64,000 nt of DNA. Origin: Meghimatium bilineatum (Eukaryota; Mollusca; Gastropoda; Stylommatophora; Philomycidae). Position numbers and translations under genes: made by a program. Below, one piece after another: positions 1 to 11,799 of the stretch. Position 1 is the stretch's first letter. Every line of letters starts with the position of its first letter. The notes under the pieces are model-generated. The model was given only the letters and a program-made list of their open reading frames with translations. It searched no databases and had not been told where the DNA came from. The stretch is taken from NCBI GenBank assembly GCA_034231615.1, contig CM067304.1, positions 25,230,589-25,294,588 on the forward strand, in the 5' to 3' direction.

Positions 1-2075
1 AATGGGTTTCCCATTTGACTGGAGAGTTGGTCTGTTAGGGAATAGTGGGGCTGGCACTAAAGTCCACGAGTTGCGTTGATACGGGATTATGAATAATATG
101 ATCGTGTTTATATTTAGCTGGAAAGGGGCGAGCGATAGTTGGTGAGTGGTGTTTGAAATAATTGTTAGCTCTCGCTTAACACGGGATAATAGGATCAGAC
201 TTGAGTAGTCAAAGTTTAATTGCTAGTACAGTTGTGGAATTTGCGAGCGAACAAGAAGGACTTGTTTTATCGTGTGTGCCCTAATACGGACCATGGCTTG
301 AAGAAAGGATTTCTTTAAATGCCGTTCCAAACCAATTTATAGAAGCAAGGTGGAATTATGTTTTATCTTCAAAGTTTATTTTGTGTGCATTAGAAAGTAA
401 GAGAGACCTCTTCAATGTCTCAAGTGTGAATCTGTATTATTGAAGGTGGTGGACGAGACCACACGACAGTCTATATTTCGACCTGAAACGTCTGCATATA
501 TTTTGTCAAATCAAGTGGTACAACTTGTTGCAGTCTACATATGACTGATGCCTCAGAGGTGTGTGCAATCTTATTGTTTTGTTTTCGATGTGACATGCAT
601 CCAGGTAGTCTAAAAGCGGACAAACCTTGATATTGTATTTGTCATACTGAAGTTATATTCAACTTTCCCACGGCTTTTATGGAGATTCCAGGTGTAGAAA
701 TACATCATGTTATTCTGGTAGAAGCAGGCCTTCACAACTGTTTCCTCGACAGGATCGAGTGCTGCATGCATTAGATTGTTCAGAATACCGTAGATTTGTT
801 ATACTACAGTATTGCTACCTGTTGTGGAGTATTCCACCAACGTAATGTGCACATTTGCCCTGACCAAAACAGTCAGTCGTGTTGTAAATCTCAATATATG
901 AGATAGAGTCAACGAATGTTATTCTGAGCTCTGCCTTCAACTTTAGTAAGAGTATTGTGTGATTAGTGTTTATTATGCATTGTTTTCTGTCAACAATTGA
1001 ACATATTATGAATATTTGCAGTGTGGCGACTGAAAGTGACGTCAAAAGTATGGACTCACTTACGTATATTATTTCGTTCAGTCCTGAAGGTATGTCAGGT
1101 ATTGGATGCTTCAGTTTCATGTGAATGTTTCATCATAATTAGAGGTTATGATCTTGGATCTCTTAGTTGATATTTACACGCAATCAAGAAAGTGTGAATC
1201 CAACTGACTTGTATATTCTCAAGTTTCTTCAATCAACCACGTCACCTGGAAAGATAACAACGTTCTCCAATCAACCTTGCTGTTTATTTGCAATGAAGTC
1301 AACTGAGCCTATGTCTGTTCGAAGTTTCCATCAATCACAGAGCTATTTACTTTGATTGGTTCTGGTATGAAGCTTCATCTGCCAGTCAATTGTCTTCCAG
1401 ACAGTTGTAGTCGAATCAGAAGTCATTTGTTTATAGGCCAGATACTTTGTGAAAATCTGACCTGAACTCTGGATGGGACAAGCTGCAATATCGATCAAGG
1501 AGGAACTAGTTATATGATAAGTACATTTATTCTCTTTTGACATTGTAACTGAGTTAAATTGAAAGGTCTAGGTAGACTTGGAGGGAGTTAGTATATTGAT
1601 TAAATTTCCAACTGGGTTTTTTTTTCCATCAGAGTCCCTAGGAAAGCATGGAGTGGTTTATCTGTGGAATGTGAGCAATATAAATATTGATGAAATTTCA
1701 TAACATGATTTGATATTAATATTTTATTAAACTACTCTTTGCTCCTGAACCCTTTGGAATTCGAGTGAGTTTGTCTAGGAAGTTAGTATATCGTTTATGT
1801 GTTATTGTTGTGTCTCTACTCTGATTGGGTCGGGTGGAAGTAAAGTCAAGGAAGAGGGATTCATCTGGTCCAATAGATGAGTCGTTCTTGCTTGACCAAT
1901 GTCAAGAACAAATTGATAAAGAGGAAAGAACATGATAGCGCAGTGTACTACGACTATACTATACGAAGGAGATAGACGTCATTCCCACAAGCAATGAATG
2001 AACCATTTGGGTCACAGGCAATGTAAAACTCTAGGGTAGGATACTCAATGGTGCTTATGTAAAAACAAGGGAATG
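1..2075. other. AT-rich stretch without recognisable genes
   Basis: I see no domain, repeat array or RNA gene here. Open frames are short and have no recognisable motifs. It could be intergenic or intronic host sequence, or very old transposon residue. Confidence 0.5.
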
Positions 2076-2147
2076 AACTTGTGTCTATACACAGGTGGAT
2101 CTAAAAGTCAAAAAGAACAACTAGGCACTGGTATAGCGGTACCATAA
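2076..2147 (+). pseudogene. RNase H fragment of a retroelement
   Basis: A short open stretch ending in TAA reads LYTGGSKSQKEQLGTGIAVP. It matches the start of a retroelement RNase H domain, where the usual motif is YTDGS; the catalytic Asp is Gly here, so it is dead. A similar YTGGS fragment lies near 5056-5085. No flanking domain survives in frame. Recognition rests only on this short motif. Confidence 0.45.
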
Positions 2148-2969
2148 TGAAATATATATACAAATTATAAACTATATGAACGTCTATCGATATTCTCAAT
2201 TATAGCAATAATTAATAATAGCAATAGTCAAATAATTTCAATCATTATCAGAATATCCACTAACTCAGTGAACTATACTACAATACTCTCACGCGGAAAT
2301 TAGGGCTTCTGAACGAGGAAAACAAAACTCGATCAGAATCATTTTGCACATACCTCTTAAAAAAATTAATGTATTCGACACATAAATTTAAAATTTACCT
2401 GACAGTTAGAAAGTTATTCAAATAAAACACAATTATGACCTAGCTCTACGTATGAAAATGTTAGTGCATATGTCCTCGTACTGTAGTGTATCGTCTCAAG
2501 CTGGAAATGATCTAGTATACCGTAATCCACAGTACAAAACTATAGACATCGCATATTCTAAATGTGCATTTCACTGTTTCAGAAGCAATAGATCCGTCCC
2601 CACTCTTGGATAGATTGTTTCATAATACCTAGCACTTAAAATATGCAAACAAGATAAGATATTTGACTATAATTATAAGTGAGAGCATATATAAGCTACC
2701 GCCATATTCTTGTACCGGAAGTGGCAGCTACGGTTATAGATGCGCTGTAGAGTTGAAAACATATATCACATAAGTATTGGTTAAAAGAATCTCACTGGAT
2801 GTCCCAGGGTGGTAGTTACAGGAAATGAATTCAGTAAAACACATTTTGACATTTTATGATAATTGCACAAAATTCTAAACATTTTTGTCAAAATTTTGAA
2901 ATTAAATATAATGGGAAATGATATGAAGACTTGCATTGGTCAACCTGGCGCCCTTAGACAATAAAGATA

Positions 2970-3481
2970 GTGCAAAGGTGTGAGGAAAACTCTGAGAGCA
3001 TTGTGTTTGCGACGTTTCGAAGGGAAAGTTGGGTTTGCATATATTCAATCGGTTCTGTCATAAACAGCAAATACAACCGGAAAGGAGCATTGAAAATTGA
3101 AGGAGATGTTACAATGGACCTGCAATTAAAATGTAACAATGTTGTAATAGAGTGCAGAAGTGTTGATCAACTGCAGATCAGAGCCAGTACGAATAACGGC
3201 CTTTTTTTTACCGATGTTTATTCCAGCAACATTGAGATATCTTGCGACCAAAATCGATATATGGTAACCATGGATGATTTGGGAGATATAATGAAAACCT
3301 TACAATCAAGAAGGTAGCGACGGTTAGATGGGAAATACCAGTTGTAGGTATAGATGAGCCAATGACTGGTTTCATTTACAAAAGTGTAGCATTGACAGTG
3401 TCAGTTTACAAACCTTCTGAATATGCACGATATAAAAATTGTAAATATAAAGGCAATATTAGTCAAGAGTGTACTAATATA
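2970..3481 (+). pseudogene. Gag/ORF1-like pseudogene with decayed zinc knuckle
   Basis: An open stretch of about 115 codons has no ATG at its start. After a frameshift near 3300 a second open stretch continues and ends at TAA 3479-3481. The second part ends in KNCKYKGNISQEC, which fits a CCHC zinc knuckle (C-x2-C-x4-H-x4-C) with the first Cys changed to Tyr and the His to Asn. This suggests the nucleic-acid-binding protein of a retrotransposon. A diverged second copy of the first half lies at 4640-4785. The family is not identified. Confidence 0.45.
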
Positions 3482-3795
3482 TAAGAATAAAAGTAATAAT
3501 GATAGACACGCTCATTGGCTCTCTAACAATCCAAGGAGAGGTAATCAAATAAAACATTTTTTGTACAATACTACTAATTGGATAATATAATTTACTTACT
3601 TAATGAGTAGCCAAATTTAACAAGGCATGAACCATTGCGGACCACTTCTATCAGTGAAACACTACAGACCGTATGTTAATTAAATGCCAAACATGCAATA
3701 TACAAAGAGAGATTGGAAACCATTTTACGAACAAGCAGATTCAAATCAATTTAGTAAGTATTAGTCAGTTCCTCTTTTGCCAAGTTTGGCACATA
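3482..3795. other. AT-rich spacer, nothing recognised
   Basis: Short AT-rich stretch between the Gag-like pseudogene and a leftward LINE end. I see no motif or repeat. Confidence 0.4.
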
Positions 3796-4300
3796 GGCGG
3801 ATGTCATAGTTCCCATGCCTGTCGATCAGTTGCCAAGGATTGCAGGTCTTGTGCATTGATGCCTGTTGATTTTAGTTCATTAATAAAAGTTTTTCTGAGC
3901 GTTGTTTTTGGTCTTCCCTGTTTTCTTTTCCTATCTGGTGTCCCCATGAAGGTTTGTCGTGGGATTCTATCTTCCTTCATTCTAATTATGTGGCCGATGT
4001 ATGTCCACCGGCGTTTTATTATGATGTTCGTCACATATTCTTGTTTTGTCTCCTCTCTTAGTATGTTGTTTGATTTGAAGTCTTTCCAAACATCCAATTA
4101 GTATTTGTGATTTTTTTTCTGAGATATCTATTCTCGAAGGCAACTAACTTCTTATCCTTTATAGCGGTAGATTTCCAACGTTCACACCGATATGTCAATG
4201 ATGGAATTACACGTGCATTGAACAGTCGCAGTTTAATGTGTTTACTTGCAATCTTCGAACTCCAGATGTTTGAGAGTATGTTATGGTCTAAAGTAGAAAA
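3796..4300 (-). mobile_element. LINE 3' fragment (RTE-like)
   Basis: The minus strand encodes the end of an RTE-like LINE polyprotein. Reading from 4300 down, a thumb-region segment (RVIPSLTYRCERW) is followed, after a small break, by a 97-codon open stretch holding the typical C-terminal pattern: a WTYIGHIIRM segment, a Lys/Arg-rich GRPK stretch and a terminal Trp-containing helix. The reverse-transcriptase core is missing, as is usual for copies truncated at the 5' end. No target duplication was identified. Confidence 0.65.
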
Positions 4301-4639
4301 TTAAATAAATACAATAATTAGACGATTTTTGGTAAGCATAAATCTCTAAAAAATATTGAATAATGCAATGCCATAATATAGAGCCTTCGACGTTGAAAAA
4401 TAGCTTGAAACTCTACGTCAATCAATCAATTCTGACATTTTATATACATTCTCTTGCTTCAATATTATTCACGATCAATTAATAAAACTTTGGAAAGAAC
4501 AGAAACAGGAAATAATATGAATATTTACTTGTGAATCAGACATGTGTGTCATTTCGAGGCAAGAAACAATCTTAGAAGAGTATGTTTTGGGAATCAACTA
4601 CGACGAACTAGCGTTTGAAATACATTTAGTCAAGTCTGG

Positions 4640-4785
4640 TTTACGTAATAAATACAGGCTGAAGGAATATTGAAAATTACAGCCGATATCGCGCGAGACA
4701 TGTATTTCACACGGAAAGATATGATAATACAGAATAGAAGTGTGGACCACCTGAAGATCAGTGGCAGTAGGCAAACGTCACAACA
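4640..4785 (+). pseudogene. Second copy of the Gag-like segment
   Basis: Translated in the best frame, this aligns with codons of the 2970-3300 region. Both contain G-x-LKI followed later by RSVD-x-L-x-I. Many differences fall at third codon positions, as expected for copies that diverged while still coding. The copy is then broken by stops. Its downstream neighbour at 5056-5085 reads YTGGS, again an RNase H-like scrap, so the Gag-like and RNase H scraps may come from one element type. Confidence 0.4.
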
Positions 4786-5662
4786 AGAGAATACAATTCT
4801 CAAATAAACAATTTTCCCATAGTGCAAAATTCCTGTAGGTTGTCGAATTATAAACGATGTGAAACAACATTCGGATTTAAGGAAAATTCTATACAATTTT
4901 ACGCCTTATAATATGACATTTCTGCAGTGGGAAATTACTAAACGTAACTTTTATGTTCAACGAATAGAAACAATAAAAAAAATAGAACCCAAAACAAATA
5001 TTAAATTAAGAATAGAAGACTATATAACACATATACTACAAATGATCACCTTTAAATATACACAGGTGGATCTATAACTAGGTTGTGAAACACAAGCAGA
5101 ATCTTATTGATGATAATGATGATGATTGTATTCCTCCTTCTCAAGTGAAGATGAGCATGGCATGAAAAAAAAGTGGTATACATGTAGATAAAAAACAAAA
5201 AAACATTTGTGATTATCTAATTTGGTGTGGGTTTGTGAGTTCGTACACACCCAAGGACTCAGATTCGTGCCAGGAAAAGTTCTATTTCCTTCATGCAGGA
5301 GTGCAGATGCTTCTGAGTAGGAACGTTTTCGGATTTGTCCTTCCGTTTTTGTCGTTTGTAAATTTTCCGCCTTGTGCTCTCTTTTTCAAACTGAGTGATG
5401 CCACCAATAATCTGGGTGTGTCAAACTGAACTATCAATGGTTGTAGTCTCCCAGGAGCTAGCATCGATGATGTAGTGCTTGAGATAGTTCTTTCGGTGAT
5501 ACTTGAAGCACGTTTTATCTGCACTCGATCGTTTACATCGCACAGCTCCCTATAGAATAATCTCTTTGGAAGGCGATTGCCTGTCATGCGGACGATCTGG
5601 CCAGTCCAGCGATGTTGGGACCTAGTCAGCAGGACATGGATGCCGTGCATGTGTCTTGCATA

Positions 5663-5930
5663 AGTAAAGTAACCTATAGCATTTATTAATGCCGTAGGGG
5701 TGCGAGATGTTAGCGATCTCACATTTCAGAGGCTCTGCAAATGAGGGCGGTAGCCATCTCCTCTCCCTCGCAGTCTTTACTTCCCGGATTAATCCGGTAC
5801 CCATTTAAGGCTGGGTCGACCCGGGAGCCGTTGCGATCTGAAAAACAATTCCGCCTTAACTGGGGAATGAACCCAGGACCACTCATATGCGAAGGCAGTG
5901 CGCTAACCACTGCGCTAACGCGGCTCCTTT
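5663..5930 (-). mobile_element. tRNA-derived SINE with 10-bp target duplication
   Basis: On the minus strand the element starts with a tRNA-like head holding an A box (TTAGCGCAGTGGTTAGCG) and a B box (GGTCCTGGGTTCATTCCCC), the internal RNA polymerase III promoter. A body containing TTAAATGGGTACCGG follows. The 10-bp target duplication GTCTTGCATA sits at 5653-5662 and 5931-5940, which fixes the ends. It is inserted in the leftward LINE of 5230-7105. The central TAAATGGGTACC motif recurs in the SINE at 14240-14470. Confidence 0.85.
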
Positions 5931-6102
5931 GTCTTGCATATATAATTCTGGATGACACAGTATAAAGCAGTGTTGGCAGAATCAATGCGCGGTAGACATC
6001 CTACTTAGTTTTCACATTGAGACCACGCCTGATCCAGACGTTGGCACGAAGGCTCCCGAATGCCGCACTCGCGAGAGCAATACGCAGGACAACATCGCAT
6101 CA

Positions 6103-6633
6103 ACAAAATAGATGCAACAAAACATACCAGATCCTAGAACACGTATTTTCAAGAACAAAAATGTAAACATAGACACTAAAGTTGCATTATACAAGACTAT
6201 TATTATTCCATCACTATGTTACCAGTGCCAAACCTGGACAATGACAGCACAAGACAAAAGAAAAATAGTGACAACAGAAATGACATGTCTACGAAGAATA
6301 CTTAGAGTGCCATTAAGAGCTAGAATTAGAAACGATAACATCAGACAGATAACCAAAACAATACCAGTATTGATACACATCAAAAGACAACAGATCAAGT
6401 GGTTTTCACACGCTTCCAGACTACCGACATATAGCATGCCATAAATGGCCATGACACATAGTCATAACGGTTATAAAGCCAGAGGCAGACCATGTAAAAG
6501 TTGGATCAGAGAAATCAAAGAAGCCACAGGAACAAGCTTACAAACATCGCACAAGAAGGCCATCTCCAGAGAACTCTTCCAACCCTGACGCCGCAAGGCA
6601 AAAAAGGGACACAGCGTATAGATAGATAGATAG
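6103..6633 (+). mobile_element. 5'-truncated RTE-like LINE end with (GATA)n tail
   Basis: The plus strand encodes the C-terminal end of an RTE-like LINE: a thumb segment (LYKTIIIPSLCYQCQTWTM), then the WFSHASRLP motif, then a RGRPCKSW-type basic stretch. It ends in a GATA/TAGA microsatellite tail at 6617-6633. The 12-bp duplication AACATCGCATCA at 6091-6102 and 6634-6645 flanks it exactly, so it is a single target-primed insertion into the older leftward LINE. Related copies lie at 8670-11290, 48960-49505 and 61505-62190. Confidence 0.88.
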
Positions 6634-7329
6634 AACATCGCATCAGTAGTGGCAGTTTGCGATAGGGTTCGTAGCTTGCAGAGATATACAAACTTATTTG
6701 CAGTATTGAGTTTCCGTCCCTTTACTGTGATTACTGGTTCTTTGTGGGGGACTCCTTGTGCTGGTTGATATACTACTGTCTTCGCGGTGCTGATGGTGAG
6801 ACTGAACGCATAATAGGCCAAAGAAAAGAGGTCCATACTGTCCTGCATGTCTTTCAGACTCGTAGCGTTGAGTGCACAATCGTCGCCTAACAAGAGGTCA
6901 TGAACAATGTCCGTCTTAGTTTTGATCATAACCTTCAATAAACTAAGATTGAATAGCCCTCCATGAGCTCGATAGTGAAAGAATGTTCATGCACTTTTAT
7001 TCCGGAAGGCATTACTTACCATGGCAGAGAACACTATGCTAAAGAGCGTCGGAGCCAGGACGCAACTCTGTTTGACACCGTTAGTTACTGGAAACGTGTT
7101 TGAGTGTGCTCCGTCATCTTAATAAGAGTAATACTAAAGGTTAGAAATCAAAAAGTATCATTGAATTCGAATGAGAAGATGGATGAAAAAAAGGAATTAA
7201 TGAAGAAATGATAGTATGAATAGCAAGTTTAAAGATACCACCAAAAAAGGAAATACATTAAAAATTATGAAGATAGTGGATAAAAGTCTGACAAACAACC
7301 GCTATCCAGCAACCAAGGAAGTTGAGAGA

Positions 7330-7986
7330 CACATCAGGAGTTCCTGGGCTTTCACGACTCAAAGGTGGGGGGGGGGGGAGACTATCAGAGTGAAAGTGGT
7401 GCATTCGCTCAGACGACAAGCAGCATGACAATGGAGATTCTGGCAGTGACCAAAGCTTTGCAATGGGTCTGCTCACAGACTGTCTGAGAGCATACCTGTA
7501 TACTCAGTGACTCCATGAACATGATTGTGAAAGTTCAGGCGGGGTATGCAGGCGGGGTATTCGGGCTGTATGCAGTGAATAATTCCTGTGTGCGTACAGT
7601 GACTTTTATTTTTGTGCCGGGACAAGCGGGAGTCCGGGGTAATGAGAGAGCAGATAGGTTGGCCGCCCACGCTGCTACTACGGCTGTTGGTGGAGCGATG
7701 GATCGTGCAGACATTTTGAATGCCCTATGGGTAAACGCACGAACACATGACTGTACAAGTGACGATGATTCTTGTTCCATGATTAGAATAAAGGAGCTTG
7801 GTTTGAAATGTGGTGTCGCTAGGAAGGAGAGTTTTCGTGGGCGAAAAAGAATGATGGTCAATCAACTACGTACTGGGACTGTCTGTCAACGTGTAATGGC
7901 GGATACACTCAAGGAAAGATCTGAGCACCTATGGACTTGTCTTGAGTGCAATGACGATGATCCAACGACTAACTAACTAACAAACC
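7330..7986 (+). mobile_element. RNase H-bearing LINE 3' end with TAAC/TTAG-type tail
   Basis: The stretch covers an RNase H domain and the C-terminal tail of a LINE polyprotein. The helix after the second acidic residue reads VTKALQWVC, then LSDSMNMIVKV carries the catalytic Asp. The last motif reads VPGQAGVRGNERADRLA, the usual His-containing site being changed to Gln. A terminal cysteine/histidine box HLWTCLEC follows, and the element ends in a short TAACTAAC tail. One frame change near 7490 separates the first part. The same family appears at 11800-13160, 24068-24350, 49501-49745 and 52745-56300. Confidence 0.75.
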
Positions 7987-7989
7987 AAG

Positions 7990-8660
7990 GCAGTTGTGAA
8001 CTGTTTACAACTATGAGGTTTAATAACCGGATTCTTTCTTTTATACGAATTTAGATATGATTTATGGCAGAAATCACGGAGTTCCTCTTTTTATTATTAT
8101 TTACAACTGTGGGAGAATGAAATAAGAATGTCCTGAACCGTTACTCAGAGATAAGGAAACCCCATATACGATACTAACAGGTGAATATATTATTCTTCTG
8201 TAAGAAGGGACGAGGAAATATTTAGATTATCAGATCAAGGAAATTAACTTTAATGTTGGATAAAGGATAATTAGCAACAAAAGACTTTACATTGACTGAT
8301 TTTATAAGAACAAAACCATTTTATAATTGTCACCTACAACCAGGGGACCTTCAATCAGAAATTTTAACGGCAACATAAGGGTTCAGATTAAAACTGGATA
8401 TACATAATTATAAACGTCTGGCCAATGGCTGGAGATTGCGGTTTGCTATCATCGCTTTTTGCCGAAAAGTAAGTAAAGTTCTGTGGTTTAGTGTTTTCTA
8501 TATGGATTATGTGATTAATTTTCTGAATGGGATAGATTGGAATATGGTTTCACCATTTGGAGACACTGAAAGGAGACTGCGACTGTTTTAGCGACCTGAC
8601 AGTGTAAAAAACTAGTATTAAGTAATACTGATCGTAGGAAACGTAAACAAACCACCACAT
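7990..8660. other. AT-rich spacer, nothing recognised
   Basis: Between two LINE copies. I see no long open frame, tandem array or RNA gene in this stretch. Confidence 0.4.
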
Positions 8661-8669
8661 TTTTTTGCA

Positions 8670-11290
8670 CAATAAACATATGTGGCCTACGAAGGAAATA
8701 AAAAGATCTTATTGAAGAAATTAGAAAAACGAAATGTAAAAATTTTAGGACTGTCAGACACAAGATTTAAAGATAATGATGAAAGATAATTTAAAAACAC
8801 ACCTAGATTACACACTATTCAGTTGACCCAAATTGACGGCGTAGGTTATTGGTAATTCAAATTACATGCCAGAAAGAATAATAACAGTTGTTGTGACTGT
8901 AAACGGTATCAGTGCGACCTACATCCAAGTTTACGCACCAGGGGATGCCGGATACAACGATGATAAATGCGATGAATTTTTTGACAACTTAAATGCCACA
9001 CAGAGAATCCGAAATTTAAACGTGGTACAAATGGAATGACCTTAACTGCAAAAGTCATATATACTTTATATTAGCCACACACAAAAAACATAATAGACGA
9101 ACCACAAGAGATGCAAGATTAAATCCAAATATGTGTACAAACACCAATCACAAAATCTGTAATAACATCAGCTAAAATAAATAGAAAGAAGAACAACAAG
9201 AAACGCAGCAAAACAGACAGAACAAACATGCAAGCTAAACTCAAGAAGCTCTCAGATACCAATATAAGGGAACAATATAAACAAAGAATCATAGAAGAAT
9301 TTGAAAAGCTACCAATACAACCAAGAAATATTTTTTCTACATCAATAGCGCAAATAGCATGAGAAATGTGTGGATACATGAAACATAAAGGAGGAAAACA
9401 CAAAATAACTCCACGGTAGAACGAAGATGATAAAAGTGCCATACAAAAAACAAAACAAAAAAGAAACAAAAATTCAAGATAGGGGCCGCAGGCAAATCCC
9501 ATGAAGATTATATTGAGTACAAGACAGCCAAATCAATATTTAAGAACATCATTAAAGATGTCAAAAGAAAATCTTAACAAAATTATGGCGAATCATGATA
9601 TACAGAGTACAAACATGCACTGAAGAAATTATACAAGAAAATTAAGAAAACATGTAAAACAGGGTAAATATGGGCCAACTAAAAAAAATAAATTATGAAA
9701 ATGGAAAGACAATGAAGTACCCGAAAAGAATCATGGAAAGGTGGCAACAGTATATTAAAGAATTGCTAAATCTTAAAGAAGGACGGAACACACAACACAA
9801 AGTAACGAAATAATTAGAACCAAGCATATTGAGAACAGAAATATAAAATGCAATACAAACAATTCCAAAAAACAAAGCCCCTGGACCCGACAACATACAC
9901 ATTGAATTAATCAAAGCAGCAATAGTTACTGGGATAAAATGGCTGCATAGGCTGTTCAACATAATATGGAATACAAAAGAAACACAAGACGACTGGAAAA
10001 CGCGGTAATAATACTTAAGGGATTGTATAACATACAAAGGTATCTCACTTCTAAGTCACACTGGAAAAAAATTCAATATAATTCTAGAAAGAAGATTACA
10101 AGCATTCATCAATCCACGACTTAACACTCGGATGGAATTTCGTAAGAACAAGAGCTGTACAGATGCAATTTTTACTCTCAGACAACTGGCAGAAGAAACA
10201 ACTGAAAACAACCAAGAACTGTATATCGCGTTTGTCGATCAAGAAAAAGCATTGGACAGAGTAGACAGACAACAACACTAAAAAATACTATCAAAATACG
10301 GAATCCCACCAACATGTAATCAACATGTGCAGGAGTAGTTACACAGGAAGTCAATGTGCAGTTAGAACGAGTGCTTGTCTTTAAGGCGAATTCCACATAC
10401 ACTCTGGAGTGCGATAAGGATGTGTCCTATCTCCTTGGTTATTCATTACATATATCGATTGTATATATAAAATTGCCAATACCAATAACGAAGACAACAT
10501 AAAACACCTCCTGAGCGAACTTGTTTTTGCAGATGATCAAGAAATAATATCAACACCAGAAGAGCAACTACAACAACATATAAATAGACTCCACACTACA
10601 TGTAGGGATTTTAACATGAAGATAAACACAGAAAAAACTGAGGTAATGTCTATCGCAAAAACAGAAAGAAACATTACTATTTTCATCGATGGTCAACATC
10701 TTACTCAGGTGAAAGAATTCATTTACTTCTTAAGCATCATATCATCAAATGGGAAAAACACCAAAGAAATCCAACATAAAAAAATGAAATATAGCATACC
10801 AGACCTTAGGACAGATGTTTGCTATTTTCAAAAACAAGCATTTAAACATAAATACTAAAACTGCACTATATAAAACGATCATCATACCATCACTATTCTA
10901 CCAATGTAAAATATGGACACTAACAACAAAAGAAAAAAACAAAACTTGCTACCACAGAAATGATATATCTACGTATATTCTTAGAGTAACAATAAGAGAG
11001 AATCAGAAATGAAAATATCAGACGACTAACAAACATAATGCCAATTCTTGATTACATCAGAAGACAGCAGAATAAGTGGTTTTCACACGCTTCCAGACTA
11101 CTATCAGATAGTGTCCCTGAAAAAGCATTACTATACAGACACGATGGATACATAGCCAGTGGCAGAGCATGCAAAAGATAGATTACAGAAATAACAGAAT
11201 CAATGAAAACAAATATATATGAGGCATACAAAAAGGCCATCTCCATAGAACCCCTTACGCTACAAGGCATAAAGGGGTGTAAAACGAAAA
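8670..11290 (+). mobile_element. Nearly full-length decayed RTE-like LINE
   Basis: In order the plus strand shows an AP-type endonuclease remnant (VKILGLSDTRF, then YIQVYAPGDAG, near 8720-8950) and reverse-transcriptase motifs (KNKAPGPDN near 9875, IAFVDQEKALDRVDR near 10225, LVFADDQEII near 10520). The thumb and C-terminal region (TKTALYKTIIIPSLFYQC near 10855) follow and end near 11290. Many stops and frameshifts rule out activity. This is the longest copy of the family that supplies the truncated ends at 6103-6633, 48960-49505 and 61505-62190, so the family was mobile here more than once. Confidence 0.8.
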
Positions 11291-11329
11291 GAAGAAAATA
11301 TACATGATAAGAAGATAGTCATACTGGGA

Positions 11330-11585
11330 ATTCAAAAATACATATTTATATTTCAGTTGTTCGGAATTATAAAAATGATTATTATACTCTGTGAATAAAC
11401 AGACTTCATGTTTGGACTTCAAAAATATGTTTCTATATTCTGTAAATGAACAGTTTGCATACTTCGGACGTAGAGAGATTGATTCTTATGTTTTGGTGAA
11501 CGAATGGACTTCAAATTTGGACTTGGACAAAATGGTTCTTGTATCCTGTGTATGAACAGACATTATACTTCAGATTTTAAAATGA
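11330..11585. repeat. Degenerate tandem repeat, unit about 70-75 bp
   Basis: A diverged unit containing TTGGACTTCAAAAATATG followed by a TCTGTAAATGAACAG-like motif recurs about three times. The copies are too diverged for exact unit borders. It lies between the end of the RTE-like element and the start of an RNase H-type LINE. Confidence 0.5.
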
Positions 11586-11799
11586 AACCACACGCTGGTG
11601 TGTCCGGAACCGAAACGAAATTCTGGAACTCTTAAGTAGAGGGGGATTTCAAGTTGGAATGACATGTATCCCAATATCCAGAACCTTCCGGTCAAAATGG
11701 CGGATGGCAATACAAGTGTTTTGTGTGTCACCTACAGTTTCACTTTAACAATGGATGCATTCGAAGTTTTTAATTAGGAGATCATTCTGAAGGGTCATC

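Larger units (their letters stand above)
5230..7105 (-). mobile_element. LINE copy with RT domain, split by two later insertions
   Basis: Reading leftward from 7105, the minus strand shows reverse-transcriptase motifs: NGVKQSCVLAPTLFSIVFSA, then LLLGDDCALNATS (the FADD catalytic box with FA replaced by LG). The thumb and C-terminal region follow down to about 5230. Stops and frameshifts are frequent. Two younger elements interrupt it: a (GATA)-tailed LINE end at 6103-6633 and a SINE at 5663-5930. Removing both brings the coding sequence back together, so this is the oldest layer. A second rightward fragment of the same RT type lies at 20330-20710. Confidence 0.75.

Noticed and set aside
3673-4101. 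142-codon plus-strand frame
   Set aside because: It is the antisense shadow of the leftward LINE C-terminus at 3796-4300.
5870-5930. Functional tRNA gene on the minus strand
   Set aside because: Polymerase III boxes are present, but the sequence continues into a SINE body with target duplications.
8010-8500. Possible host exon
   Set aside because: No convincing splice sites paired with an open frame were found.
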